From Doris montereyensis (lineage: Eukaryota > Mollusca > Gastropoda > Nudibranchia > Dorididae), in contig JAXRKP010000668.1 in assembly GCA_037039925.1 (NCBI GenBank), positions 159,501-223,500 of the forward strand: a DNA stretch of 64,000 bases, given 5' to 3'. The notes beneath the pieces were generated by a model. The model was not told where the DNA came from. It saw nothing but the letters and a program-made list of their open reading frames with translations, and ran no database searches. Below are positions 42,088-56,529 of the stretch, piece after piece (within the stretch, counting starts at the first letter, position 1; each line of letters begins with the position of its first letter). The translations under genes were made by a program, and so were the position numbers.

Positions 42088-45000
42088 GTTATTATTATTA
42101 TTGTTATTATTATTATAATAAAACAAAAAGAAACAAAATTACTAATCATTAACAGCAAAAACAACACCTGTATAAAAGTCTTACCATTGCATCCAGTCTA
42201 TCCTTTGACACATTTCTCACTCTTGAACACAAACTTAATTGACTTAGCAGTAATGTGTATACTGACTCATACACTACACTGCCTGCAGTATAGCACAACA
42301 AATCTATACCCAGTTCTACAGTAATCCAGTATTACATGTTCGTAGTATTCGTAGTAATATTGACAGACCGTGTTGCCTTGTTCCCATGCTTTATTGGCTG
42401 ATGCGAGGCAGTCATTGACGGAAGGAAGCACTGAGCACTGGACAGTATGATGAAATACATAAAGTTGGGAGGTGAGAAGGCTGTCAAAGAGAACCTCTGT
42501 ATCTCAGAATAAGGAGAAAGGAAAACAGTGTGAAAAGTAGCCCAGGAGAAGGCAAAGAAGCAGAGGAGGGTGGTCAGTGAATAACAAGCTGGAATGTTCT
42601 TGAGATTTTTTCCGACTGACTACGTTTCATGTGTGAAACTTTCAATCGCTTTTTTCTCAAAATGTATATTTTTATATATTATTTGCTATATCCTTCCTTA
42701 TTTTTTTTACCAACCAATCAATGTAAAAATTGGTACAAAGATTACAAAATCCAAAAAGACAAGCAGAGTTATTTTTGGAACAGACAATATTGTGAAATTT
42801 TTGCATCAAAATTGACGAACAAACAGAACCAGAGAAATCAGACTTTTTTTGTTTATTTTTTCAAATTTTTCAAGACATAAGTGGAAAATCAATTTATTTG
42901 TTTTTATATAATGGCATTGGGAAAGTGCCTGCCAACTTTATTTCCATCACAGGCGATTTGACAGAAAAGATATAGATTTTGAAGTTGTGCTTTGTTTACA
43001 GTTTAAAATTCAATAGGGTGACAGTTGCTATGGCAACAAAATGCAATATACAGTATCGTGTTACATTTGAATTTCTATTGTATTATTTTGCCTATATTTA
43101 GTATAAATCAAATGCATAATCCCGAGGAACATTACAAGGGGAAAAAGACAGAATATACATGAAAGATAGCAAAAGAAAATCATTATATTACGTTTTCTCT
43201 TATTTATGGAAACAAAAACAAACTCTTATCATTTCATTTTTTTTGTCATGAAGTCATAACAGTTATCATAAAGCATGATTGCAATAGAATCTTAATGATA
43301 AAGAACACACATAACAGAACAAAGTAATTATAGAGCTAGTGGGATGAAAAAACTTATCTTGGACATAAGGATATAAAACTGAAATGATTTTTTTTTTATC
43401 AGGGCATGTCGAAGCAGTGGAGAGACTTCTTTTAATGGCAATTATGGCTTGATGAGTGCTAGTGCTGTTGTAGCAAACCTTGACAAACAGTTGCAAGTAG
43501 CACGGCCGTGGTCTTTACTTCATCAGTGCTCCCTGGAACAGTGGACAAATGGCCATGGAGGTAATAAAGTTACTTATTTAATTTATTTATATACATATTG
43601 TTTTTCTTTTGTATTACCGGTATTTTTATTTTATTAATTTTTAAAAAGTTCATGTAGACTTTCAAGGATTGTCAATTAGTGTTATGTTTAAGTTGTTTTT
43701 GTTGTTGGTGTAGGTTGTTTTGGTTTTTTTTTAAGTTTATGACATAAGTTTATTGTGTATTTAACTGTGGCATTTTCTTTGTTATTTTATGTCGAACCCA
43801 CCATCACTTTATCTTTCTAATGCCTTTATAACATTATCTCTCTAGTTTATCCTGAAAAGATGGTTAAGACACTTATCATGCATTTTTCCTTGGCCCATAG
43901 TGAAATTTATGACAGATTACTTGATTGGCATCCTTTGTAGGAGGTGATGTATTATTACTGGTTCTGCTTGGCACTACGAAAACTGGGATACGTTCTGATA
44001 TCATGAACCATAATGGTCGGGACAGAACTTTGCTTTATTCTGAAATTATCCTTGTATATTTTTGAAATGGCAAAGAACTAACAGATTGTATTTTGGGTTG
44101 GGTTTTTTCAGCGGCAGCTGGTTTTACAGAAACCACCATGACATGTTCAGGATGTGTTTTCAAAGACTGTAGCCCAGCTTTCTGTGTCAACCGCCAGGGA
44201 ATCCTTAACATCAACAAATCAGAGCGCTTATTCAGCTTTAGACGCAAAAGCAAATTCACTAAGATGGCTGAACACTTTGAGTACAATCATATCCCAGCAC
44301 ACCTATCATCCATTCAAAATTTTCATGTCAACAGTGTTCTTTGTTGTCATCAACATACTGTTGTTCTTCACCTTTGCGTAACCTTATGACGCAGTTTGGC
44401 ATTATAGACCTGAAGGCTAACAAATTTCTGGGCATCTTTGGCAACCAACATGTCGAATTCATCAATGAAGCTCTTCGTGGACAAATCTCTCCTGATGGAA
44501 CTCACTGCATGATTAAACTTCCATCTACAAAAGTTGGTGTAAATGGTTTTGTTCTCCAGCTATACAACTTGGGCACAAGGCAGTTAGTATCTGAGGTCAA
44601 TTTGGCTTACAATCATGCACTGTTTGTCTTTGACCCTCGTTTTTGTTCATCGAGAATTGCTGTGACAAGCTATCTCCCAAGTGAAGATAACAGTTTGAGT
44701 CTCGTGGACACAGGATCTTGGGAAGTTATAACAACCAACAGTCGAGTGGATGATTTTAATTCAAGTCTCAACCCATTTTTGAAAGATTTGATTTTTTCCC
44801 GAGATGGGCATTTGATTTTTGCAATGATGGTGGCAAGTGGTTGTCACTGCAAAGAGAAAAAGGTAAGGCGATCACAACCCATCGACATGAGTATCTATGT
44901 GTTGGATGGGGACAGTGCCCAAACTTTGCATTGTGTGCAGTACCATCGATATGTGCGGGCAGCATTCCTGCCTGGTTAATTACATGCCTGTTTTCTCTGA

Positions 45001-45205
45001 ATGTGGAAGTCGCATGTCTGTCGTCCTCAATGATCTTGAGACCCCAACTGATCATGTACAAATCTACAAGCTTCCTATCCGCGGTGATCTTCAAAACAGA
45101 TGTCGAATCAGCATCCTTCACACCTTTCCGCCAGAAAGTATTAAAAATCTACCATTGCCTCGGCGACTGATAAATTACTTGAGATTCCAACCAGACTATC
45201 TGTAA
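40826..45205 (+). CDS. SOCS-box protein, possible CUL5 substrate receptor, 3 exons (family not recognised)
   Basis: Exons 40826-40869, 43403-43560 and 44112-45205 join in phase (AG|GGCATG gives Arg-Ala; G|CGGCAG gives Ala). The product is about 430 residues. The amino terminus is basic. Exon 3 starts with a Cys-rich stretch (MTCSGCVFKDCSPAFC), followed by about 270 residues with repeated strand-turn patterns such as GQISPDGTHCMI and DLIFSRDGHLIFAM, which suggest a WD40-like beta-propeller. The end is a textbook SOCS box: DLQNRCRISI fits the elongin B/C-binding LxxxCxxxI pattern, and LPLPRRLINYL contains the LPLP of the Cul5 box. Exon 3 changes frame near 44370-44385 and near 44975-44985, each by a single base. 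I do not recognise the specific family. The SOCS box implies substrate recruitment to an elongin-Cul5 ubiquitin ligase; the substrate is unknown. Confidence 0.78.
41280..42037 (+). mobile_element. CR1/L2-like LINE 3' fragment in SOCS-box gene intron 1
   Basis: GLPSERLRKLQRIQNFTAKI, then DHVSPLRQSLHWLPMEQRI in the next frame, and YGERAFEFSA followed by KVWNNLPWATKSKE. This is the post-RT tail of CR1/L2-group LINEs with frameshifts. The 3' end GATGATGAGCTCTGTAAAAA runs straight into (ATT)n. Confidence 0.75.
42038..42120. repeat. (ATT)n microsatellite at the LINE 3' end
   Basis: About 26 TTA units with a few GTT changes, starting directly after the LINE 3' end. LINE tails of this group often end in short tandem repeats, which can seed expansion. 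Confidence 0.9.
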
Positions 45206-46260
45206 ATAATTGTTTTTTGCGAATGGGGTTTGTTATTCATAATCCTCACCATTGTTACAGCTCAGTTATTGACCCAGTGAGAACAAGCTATAGATTCTGT
45301 AAATTCAGAAGGAGTGGATTGGGAGGGGAAGATTAAGCGATATGCCTTATCATTATGATGGTGTAATTGTTAATTTTACTTTAAGATACAGTTAGAACAT
45401 CTTATTTCAAAGAAAATTTATATGTCAGCTATAAGCAATATCTTTCATGTTCTTTAAAAGTATTTTCCTATAGAATGTATTGCTCAATCAAGGTTACAAA
45501 TGGAATTTAAATGATTTTCTTTGATCTTAATGGATCTTGTCAATCTAATAGAAGACTCAAAGTTTCATCCTTACACATTATGTGGTGAGAAATTGCACTC
45601 TGTAGAATGATTCACTTGGCTTTGCTCTATGAATAAATTCCTCATGGGTGTCTTATGCTTAAGTCATTTGATAGGCACAGAAAAACTAAAGGTGGAAGCT
45701 ATGGTGTTGGCATATTTGATAATAATTATATATATATATATATAATGATAATTTTCTGTATAAATGGCTGTGTTTTTGTAGACCAAGAATAACATTATAT
45801 TTTTCGCAATTGTACATGTGAATACCATGTTTCATGCCATATAATGGAGTCGTAAAAAAAAGACAGAAAATTTAAAATACATTGTACATACTTTAATAAT
45901 GCCTTCTTCACCCTTTATCCTATTTACAGCTCTTTTAATCAGCGATGGAACATGCTGTTAATCAATTTGATCTTGGAGACTTCCTTTGATGTCTTTAACT
46001 ATTCTTTCCCATTACAAAAACTAATTTAGGAATTGATATATTATCAGAAGTTTTTAAATGAATTTAAAAAGTTTGGACAATTTTCTGGTAGAGAAAAGAC
46101 ATCTAGTGAAATTTCTTTTTGTAAACGTAATGGGAAAAAGAAGATTCCCCCAAAGTAAAATTGTCCTGTTATGACATACATGCAGAATGTGCTTCCCTTT
46201 TTGAATGTAAATAATTGTTGTCAAGCTTATTATGTTATCTTTATCTACAGCATCAATAAA
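45206..46260 (+). other. 3' UTR of the SOCS-box gene
   Basis: AT-rich sequence without open frames follows the stop codon. AATAAA at 46255-46260 is a good polyadenylation signal; an earlier ATGAATAAATT lies near 45630. A short (TA)n run sits near 45728-45744. Confidence 0.45.
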
Positions 46261-46299
46261 ACTTTGTTAATGAGAGACTGAGACTTGATGCTTTTTGTA

Positions 46300-48350
46300 T
46301 GTCCATATTGAAAATCTGATATAATGTTTTCATTGTATTTTGTTTGATAGAACTACATAAAATTTTGTCATTGTTGCCCTCAAAGGATTTATCTCCCTTC
46401 CTTTTCATTGTAGTCTATCAGATTTTCTGCTTGGTTTGTTGTATGACTTTTTTTTTCTCTGTGTGATAGACACTAGTGTCTTATTTAGAATTTCTCTGTC
46501 TATCATTTCTTTTTTTGGGATGAGACTACATGTCTGATTCATATATTTCCACATTTTATGTGCTTGCAATTGAACAAACAAATTTATTCCTGTTGTTTCC
46601 ATGTCATTGATCAACATCCTTATTAATTTATAGATTTGATTGTAAGGGTCGATGCCCACCCTGGTTGAGTAGATGAAAACATAAAATTGTCATTGTTGTC
46701 AGCATTTCAGACGTAATGATACCATTCTTTGCACTATGTCTCTTGGCAGGAAAAAAGAAATTGTGGATGATTAGAAGGATGACAATTACAGGGATGAGGC
46801 TTCTAATTGTCAGAAATGAGGAATACTTTTTGATACACATTTTACATTTTATTTCTGTGTTAAAATTAAAGGCGAAGTGGGTATTGGCTCACACTTTCCC
46901 TTATATTTTTATTATTATTAATGTATACAGTACCTGTACATCATTCAGAATGTTTACATATATGTGCCTGTGTACCTAAATTTTAAATTTTACTTTAGTT
47001 GTAATACTAGCACCCAAGTTGAATAAGGTAGAATCGTTTGGTTTTGAATGCTGGTTGGCGGACTCTGCTGGAAGGTCCTAACGTCTTTCCTTTCACTCTT
47101 TCACTGAGATCACCACATGGATGTGGTAAATTTCAATGAACCAGACAAATGCTGACTTCAATTTTTACATATACATAGGATGCAGGCACTTAAATTAAAT
47201 TGATCTAAATACAATCAATTTAGTTTTCATTAGATACTGTAACGATCTTAGTTTTTCTCACTTTTATCCTGGAAATGCAACACTTTGGGTTTTTTAAATC
47301 TCCAGACTTCAATTTATCTCTTCTTTTATCTCTTCTTCTCTAACTTATCGCAGTTCAGTGTCATTAAGTAATGTGATGCATAGTTTTCTGGCAACCCAAG
47401 ATTCTTTTTGTCTTTCATGTATTATTTTGAGAAAGTTTCCAAAAGATTTCACATTTATTCATTTATCTATTTATCAAGTCCATTCTGTGTTGTGAAGGCC
47501 CTGTGAATTGACTTTTGCTTTTTTTAAAAGAAGTATTGTTCTGTTTGTCTAAGCATGTTATGTGTTACTGATTGTATATGATATGTCATTGATAAGATTA
47601 CTTCAGTCAAAATTCTGTTATCATTAAAACACTTCCAAAATAATATATTTTATTTCAGTTTCAGGCATATAAATTAGTCTTTTAAACTTCTTTTTTTTTC
47701 AGAGCGATATCATTTTGTACAATCTGTCTCATAGATCCACCCACTTTTGCTATTGTATATTTCACCCATATCTTTCATTTATGTTTCAAGTCTACCCTGT
47801 GTGGTTGCACAATTATATTTGCAGGATCTGGTATGATGGTAGATCATCGATTATGATATGCCTTCTAATTTTCTCAATGGGGCTGAAATCTTTACTTTTG
47901 TTTTGACCATTTTCACAAAATTAAAGTTCAAATGAGAATTATTAGGCATCGTTGGCCTTATTTATAGACAGTTCAATATGAGAAGATGAGGTTGTAGGTT
48001 TGAAGTCTAATTTTGCTAGGCTTGAAGTTGTGTCCTCCGGAAAGATGAATAATTTCCCTCACTCCACCCTGGTGTGTATGGGTATTAGCTATATCTGGGA
48101 GTTAAACCTGCACAATATCAACGTCCCACTCGTCCTGCTTAGTGAAACCAAAACTGGAATCAACTTTGGCTCTATGGGTCTCAGGACCTGGAATAAATTT
48201 TGCTTTGAATGAAAGGACTACAATAATAGTTGTATTTTGATTTTCTTCATATTCGGCTGTGAGGGTTCTTTATCTGAACGGTTACTGTCATCGATTTTTT
48301 CACTATATCATCTAATAGTCATAAATACCCAGTACTCTCTCTACATCAGC
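46300..48350. other. Intergenic stretch, nothing coding recognised
   Basis: AT-rich with short non-homologous open frames. No exon, RNA gene or element end could be supported. Confidence 0.5.
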
Positions 48351-48357
48351 AGTAATA

Positions 48358-49033
48358 CAGTCAACTCTGGTTGATCGCAACTTTCCCAAGAAACGGAGTT
48401 AATTATTTGTAGTAAAAGCCACTGGTTAATCACAATTCACTTTGGATAATCGTAACCCCGGAAGACATCTTGCCTCAGATTTTCTGTCAATTTTTTCTGA
48501 TTTCACACTTTCCTTAACGATGATTGCATGTCTATGTTGTTAATACCTAACATTTACAACCGTAACGATGCAATGGCCTTACACTAATTATGGATCTAGC
48601 AGACAGTAAAAGGCGTAGGTCGGCGTTGTTTAGAAACGACTCAGACAGCAGGCAGTGTAGTATTGTACAGTACAATAAGTAACATATGACTTTCCCCAGC
48701 CAATAAACTGAGGGACAGTCGACAACCGACCGTTCAGATCAAAGGGAGTAGCATTACTTATCACAGGCTACACACCTTGCTTTGCTGGCTGTGAAGTATC
48801 TGTTTGAAGGCATACAACTTTAACACATATGAGAAAGTTCATAACGGTCCTAAGTCAGGGAAACTTAGAGGACAATGTTGTTTATACAAAAATATTGCAA
48901 CAGATATAACTAGTCATCAACTACTGAAATGAGCCTAAATATTGGGCACACAGTGGAATCCGGGTTATCGCAATTTTAGATAATGGCAACAAATTGTCGC
49001 TCCCATTGTGTTGTGATTAACTAGAATCAACTG
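48358..49033. mobile_element. Tigger-type MITE, 676 bp
   Basis: TA at 48356-48357 and 49034-49035 flanks CAGTCAACTCTGGTTGATC on the left and, in reverse complement, CAGTTGATTCTAGTTAATC on the right. The GGTTAATCACAA and GATAATCG words repeat inside. No transposase block was recognised. A partial relative lies in COQ7 intron 1 (30.8 kb). Confidence 0.7.
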
Positions 49034-49035
49034 TA

Positions 49036-52000
49036 ATATGATGGGTCTTTTGGGGAATTTTTATCTTCTTTTAAAGTTAAGCTTCCCCTGAAGTGAAATG
49101 TATTGTATGTAACAAGTTCGGTCATTTAAAAAAATAAATCAACTTTCTTTTTCTCACCTACATTTTTGCAGGAGAATTAACTTTTTTTTCATTTGATTTC
49201 TTTAGAATGACTGCTTGCTTTGGATGTGGTGTACTGATTGTATGCGTTTTTTGCTAATTTTTAGAGGACTTTGTAAATCAGATACTCTGCAATGATATTT
49301 TCTTCTTGTTTTTTGTTGGCAGCACTTCCTTCTGACAGTCATCTGGTTTTTTTGTTCTTTAAGGCTTTGTTGCTTTTATTTGTTCCAATGGTCTTTTTAA
49401 AATTTTTGGTTTTGTTTTATGGATCTATGAACTGCTGTCAATCGCATGTCAACTATGTTTTTTAAAAATATTTTGATTTTGTTATTATTTTAGCTTGTTC
49501 CCCAGTATGGCTTCTGCTCATCTTGTTCATTGACACCATGATAATTGAATTGCTCTGTAGTTATAGATCTTAATGACTGCATTTATAATGATTGTCTTGG
49601 TATGGATTCATTTTTAACCCCTTTTCATGTTTCCATGGCCATATTTGATCTAGATTAGATGACATTTGATAAACTCCTCACACTGTGTGCTTCAAAATCA
49701 AAATTCTCCGCCCATTGGTTGATCCTTGATCTGATGTAAATTGGGTTATGTGTTGCTTATGATCTCTTTTTTTTGTTACTTTATTGGTTCTTGTTTCCTT
49801 TTTCTGCCAATTTGCCATTTTTAAGGCTCTTTCTCCTTCCTTATTTTCACGGCCCATCTACTTTTGAAGGCTCTCATTAGTCTCATGTTGGTTATTCATT
49901 TGTGCCAGAAATTTGCTGTTTGTCATGACCAGATCATGTTGATTTTATAAAATACAATTAAAAGTGCTTCCTTATTTCCATGAATTTGTTTTCCCCACGT
50001 TCCAAATGTTTTATAGGTAGTGATAAGCTTTCTTCCATTATCGAAGAGATCTTTTACCACCACATGATGTGATCTCTCGTTAAAATGTTTGCTAACATGG
50101 TATCAAATTTGTCAAAGTATTTCTCTTATTCTGATGTTTATTTCACAATTAAGGCCTGTTGTTTAATGTGAGCTTAGTACAGTCAAATCTGAATACCATC
50201 ACCTACACAAAGCTATTAGTCTACACAATGTTTTTTTTGAAGATTAAAATTCCGTCTTAAACAGCTTTTCTCATGATAAGACCAATACCAGATTTAATTT
50301 GTTTTGATTTTTTTCAATCTTTGAATAGAAATTGGTTTGCTGTTTTCCTTTTCCTTGTAGTTTGGTAATATTAGTAGTTGTGAAGAGGAGAACAGTCTTG
50401 TTTTATCATTTATTTTAAGAAAGTTTTAAAATGTTGAAATGAAGCCAAGTCAGTGAAAGAGTATGCTTTGTCATACCTATGGTGTGGGATTCATTTGATT
50501 ATATCTAGAATGTATGTATGCATGCAAATATGTACGTATGTGTATATATGCCCATAAGATCCCACAGAGACACAGCAAGTTTTTAAGGTTCTAGCTTGTG
50601 GTATGGATTACCACTTCTCTTGTGTTTCTGACATCCTCATCTCTTTATTCTTCTTCCTGTGTAGTGTATTGTCATTGGCTTGATTTCAGTGATACTTTCC
50701 TCTTCGTTTTGACTTTCCAGATTATAATCTAGACAATTCTCTGTTCTAGTACCTCAGAAACAAATCGCTGTATTTTCTTTTGATTTCAATATATTCTTTC
50801 ACATTCCTCATGTAGGAATATTCAGGATTATTTGTTCATTAAGGAAAGCTGAACTTTTGTTAGATATAAAAAAATTTGTTGTTGAGTGATTGCTATATCC
50901 AAATGTCTCCATTACTTTGAAGAAAGAAGCGTTACCGGCTTTCATAAACTTTTTAATTAAAAAAACAAGTTACGTGAAATTACTCTAAATCAACTGCTTT
51001 CCAAGAAGAAAGTTTTTTTTAAATCTTCTCAAATATCGCCTTTTTGCTTCAAATATAATCAGGGTTGTTTTTGTATTTTTATCAATTTTTTTTTTTATTA
51101 CAGAGCTATTGCATGAATTTCATCCTGTTTGAGTACTTTGATTTTTATATTCTTATAATATTGACATCTTTTTATGCCTAAGCCTCAAAACTTTCTTCAT
51201 CATACCAGAAATGGTTACTGAACTGCTCCTTTTCTCCTTACAAAATTTACATATATAAATTTCATTTTGAAGGAATTGCTCATGTTATGCTTTTTGCTTT
51301 TGTAGAATAGCTGCCTTGTTATCCGCCCCTTCGAACTTGAAATGATGCAGAACATATCCTTATCGGTTTTTCTCCTCTTCTTTTGTTTTGTTTTTGGTGC
51401 TGTTTATTGCATATATAACCCAGAACTGTTCTATTATATGACCTTCACCAATTGTGATTTCAAATGAATTTATTATTATTATTATTATTATACACCCGTG
51501 TCACCTATATTTTGTGCAATTGTTGCTTTCAAATTAATACACAACACATGCCATTGTAATTTATTTGTCATGGCACAAATGCATTCGTTATACTTTGGTA
51601 AATTCACTTACTTTCTTCAAACGTCACCCTCCAAGAAGGTGGTGTATATCTACACCTCCCAAGAATGGGGATACATATTTGACCCTTTTAACACATACCT
51701 GGTGGCAAGGTCAACACTTTTATTACACATATCACTGGATTAAATATTTGTAAATCAGCATGCATCAAGAGAGATGAAAAAACATGTACCTTTCACTCAA
51801 TGAGATTCAGACAATCAAGCAGAAAGGCATTAGAATGATTTCTATAGGTCTTCTGTTTATTTTCAACATAATGCAGCACATAAAGGCGATATTAAATTTG
51901 TTTTAAAAATCAACCCTCTCTTCGTTTGATTTTATGGATGATTGTAAAAGCAAACAGACAAAACAAAAGAATTGGGTTTTTTTAACAAGAGTCTAATTAA

Positions 52001-52550
52001 CAAATGCATTTTTATACTTTGGTAAATTCACTTACTTCATCAATTCATTTCCTTCAAAGCCCATAAATCCTAGCACAAACAATTAGTTATCTAGTTGGAC
52101 AATAGATGTACATGTAGTCAACATTTAATGTGTTATGTAACATCTACATATTATTATGGAGCACCACAGTTGTATGTTATGACTGCATACATATTAATTA
52201 GTATCACAGCAGATACATATATGTTTTTGCAAGTCTTAACATTATCAAACCCTTTCACTGTCGGTAGAAGTTGGCAGAAGTTTAGTATCATAAGTTACTT
52301 CATTTTTATTATTGATATTCACTTCAGTCAATCTCTTATGATATTATTTCATGCTGTCATTGAATATTTCCAAAAAAAAAAGTTGCTATACCCATATTGT
52401 GTTATAGTAAAATGTGGTGTTGTGATGCTTTAGTTAGGGTAGTGTATGGTCTTTGGCTGTTTCAATTTGTGGGCACCATGGATTGATGAACACACTGTTA
52501 GTTTTGGATGTTTCTTTCATTAATCACAATTTTTATTTTTTATTTTACCC
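49036..52550. other. Intergenic stretch, nothing coding recognised
   Basis: AT-rich, with a small (ATT)n at about 51469-51491 and an alternating ATGT/ATGC stretch near 50510-50550. No gene supported. Confidence 0.5.
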
Positions 52551-52554
52551 GCAT

Positions 52555-52850
52555 TCACACCTAAGATTCTCGGATTCAAAAAAGATTGTTTTTGCTCGGA
52601 CTCCTGTAAACGGCCAAGGATCTTTAATGTGCACATAGTATTGTGATCTGCACACAGGACTTCTTTTTATCGTCTATCTCAATGGGATTATGTGTCACTC
52701 ATCTACCTGGCCCAGGAAGGATAGGGGGGGGGGGGGGGGGTGTCATTTTTTATTGAAAACCTCTAGAACAGTTTTTGCATGTTGGTCTCTAACCTACAAT
52801 CTTTTCGTTTCGAGGCCTATGGACCATTGAGCCCCATGATAATCAAAACT
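52555..52850 (+). repeat. Dispersed repeat family, copy D, containing a G17 run
   Basis: Has GGCCAAGGATCTTTAATGTG, TTGTGATCTGCACACAGGAC, TTTTTATCGTCTATCTCAAT and CATCTACCTGGCCCAGG. An uninterrupted run of 17 G occupies 52724-52740, where other copies have short G-rich or AG-rich text. Confidence 0.6.
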
Positions 52851-52859
52851 GATAAATAA

Positions 52860-54770
52860 TTATTACATGCACATGTTTTAAAGTTCACTGCATCTCATTA
52901 TTGTAACACTTCAATATTCCTTCACTAAGTTTGGGAAGTTAAAACATAAGAGAATAATGATTTAAACTTCTTGAATCACCCAAGTATGAGATATAAAGAT
53001 TTTTCTTTAATATCAGAGGAAAAAGGGACAGTCAAAAAAAAGTAGTTGCAGGCTGTTTTAAAAACATCTTACTGCACTAGGGTCCCCTCAAGGGGAGGGG
53101 AGCAGCTGGTTGAATTGACGATGATTATTTCTTGTCAACATCTAGTTGTATGTATTTATTATTCACAGATAAAGGCTCATATATGAGATATATGTTTATG
53201 TGTGTATTCACTGATTTATTATATTGATTAAAGGATCATGGAGGGGTCTGGGTTTTGTTTTTGTACACAGAACATCAAATGGCATCTGTGAAATGATAAC
53301 TGATAATAAAAGATATCTACTGTACTATTAAAAGATTTTTTAGTATACCGGTCATTCATAATTTATGTCATGGGACAACATGGGTTACTCCTGTTGCATT
53401 CAGTCATTATCATACCTAATAAGACTTGATGTTTTACTAAATACATGTATATTAATATTTGAGGGATATGATTAATTAATGATACATATATAGTATTAGG
53501 TTAGTGTTAAAAGTCAGACAAACAAACTACACTGTGTAGTCTGAATCATATTAAGTTGCATTGTATCAACGCTTGGGTTTGTTATTGCCCTCTGTTAAAG
53601 AAGAAGAGGAGAAAAGATGAAGTATGAATGTTTTATATGATATGATACACTTTTACGTCATATAATTTCAGATTCTTCATATTGTATAAATCACCTGGAT
53701 CTGTCTTTATTGCTATGTGATATTCTGTTTTGCAAATGATATGGAACTTACAAATTGGTGCTGGAGTTGCTGACAGGTCCTTTAGAAATTTTTATCAACT
53801 GATGACATGAAACAATGTCTCTTACAGTATTTTAGAAAAAAAAGTCTTGATTTATAAAAGACTTAAATTTGTACCTTTATTTTCAATTTCCTCTTCTGTG
53901 AAACCTAATTTTTAAAATGTCTTTTTCTTTTCAGTTCTTTCAATGATGTGCATGCTCATCTTTTTCAACCTTTTGCAGAGAAGGAAGATATCTTTTTTAA
54001 GATACCTGCAGTTCTAGTTTTTTTGCAGTTTTAGGTATGTGTTATTTTTAAATTTTAGAGCATTTTTCAGCATGTTCCAAATTTGTTTAATACCATTATA
54101 ATTTATATTGATAGTTTCTTTCTTACACTGTAGACTGGTAAATGAGGCAATTGGACGACTAATGTAAAAGCAGCGTCCTAATAAAATGGATTTTCCTGTA
54201 ATGCACTGTGGTTCAGTTTCATGGTGAGACCTAGTCATGTCTGATAGAATAGGGGTATTTCAATTAAAGTCTTTCAAGCATCTTTGATTATCAACTTCAC
54301 TTCTCCCTGGACTTGGTAATTTTTAATGTTTTAGACAACCTGTCTAATTTGACATTTTAAATGCTTGTTCTGGTACACATTATGTTCTTTGTGTCTCTTT
54401 TTAGCTTTCTTTTAATTTTTTATTTTTTTAAAAATAGATATTTTATGTTATGTGTGTCACTTTTTTTTGTTTTGTGGGCAGTTGGCGGGTGCTAATATAA
54501 TACATTCTTCTTTCCTTTCACCCTTTCACATGTCTTTCACATCTGGCAGTTTTCTCTGAAACCTGAGATCATTTATCTTATAGGGAAACTAGAGATTGGA
54601 GTTGTAGCTCATGCCAATTTGTAAGATGTTTCCTCAAAACATGGAAATATCTGCTGAACAAATCACAATTTTGTTTTGCTTTTTCTTATTATTAAGACAA
54701 AGGATTTCAGTTTTAACTTTTGAATGGAAGTTTCAAGATCAAAATAATGATATCTCTAGTCATGTCTTTG
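52860..54770. other. Intergenic stretch, nothing coding recognised
   Basis: AT-rich, with only short non-homologous open frames. No gene supported. Confidence 0.45.
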
Positions 54771-54780
54771 AGTCTGGCTT

Positions 54781-54923
<143 letters not shown>

Positions 54924-55139
54924 AATGCTCTACTCTTTCTCCTTTATCTGTTTAATTGATCTGAGCTTTTTTATTAGTTTATTTATTGTTACTTTTATTT
55001 GTTTGACATTGTTTTGTATTTCTTTATGAAAAATTTTTTATTGTTAATGGTTTCCAGTTAAAACATGCATAACTTTTGAATGGAATGTTTTAAAGCATCT
55101 TTGATTTATTATCAACGTCTATCTCTGTCAGTCTGGCTT

Positions 55140-56166
<1,027 letters not shown>

Positions 56167-56529
56167 CCTTTCCTCCCTGTAGGAATTCGGGGATTTTTTA
56201 TTGGTAATTTGCTTGGCTTGTTGTTTTTGTTTTGTTTCGGGTAGTATGTTTTTATGTTTTTTTGTAAACTGTCATATATGATTGTATCTTGTGTTCAAAT
56301 TTGGACATCCTTTAAATTGTCTCTTTTCCATTGAATATAAACTGATAGTAGAATCCAACATATAATATGTACACATGGGAGAGGCTATGTTCAGTGTTTG
56401 TGTCTTCTTTTTGTTTTGGCACTATTTTAATTTTTTTGTTTTTTTAGGAAAAATATTAAACAAACAAACAAATTGGCAGTTGACAATAGAATGTGATTTA
56501 GGCTTAAAAAAATGAATAAATATACGAGA

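Noticed and set aside
48000..48212. 70-residue plus-strand open frame
   Set aside because: No recognisable family, no splice sites that extend it, and it lies in repeat-rich DNA.
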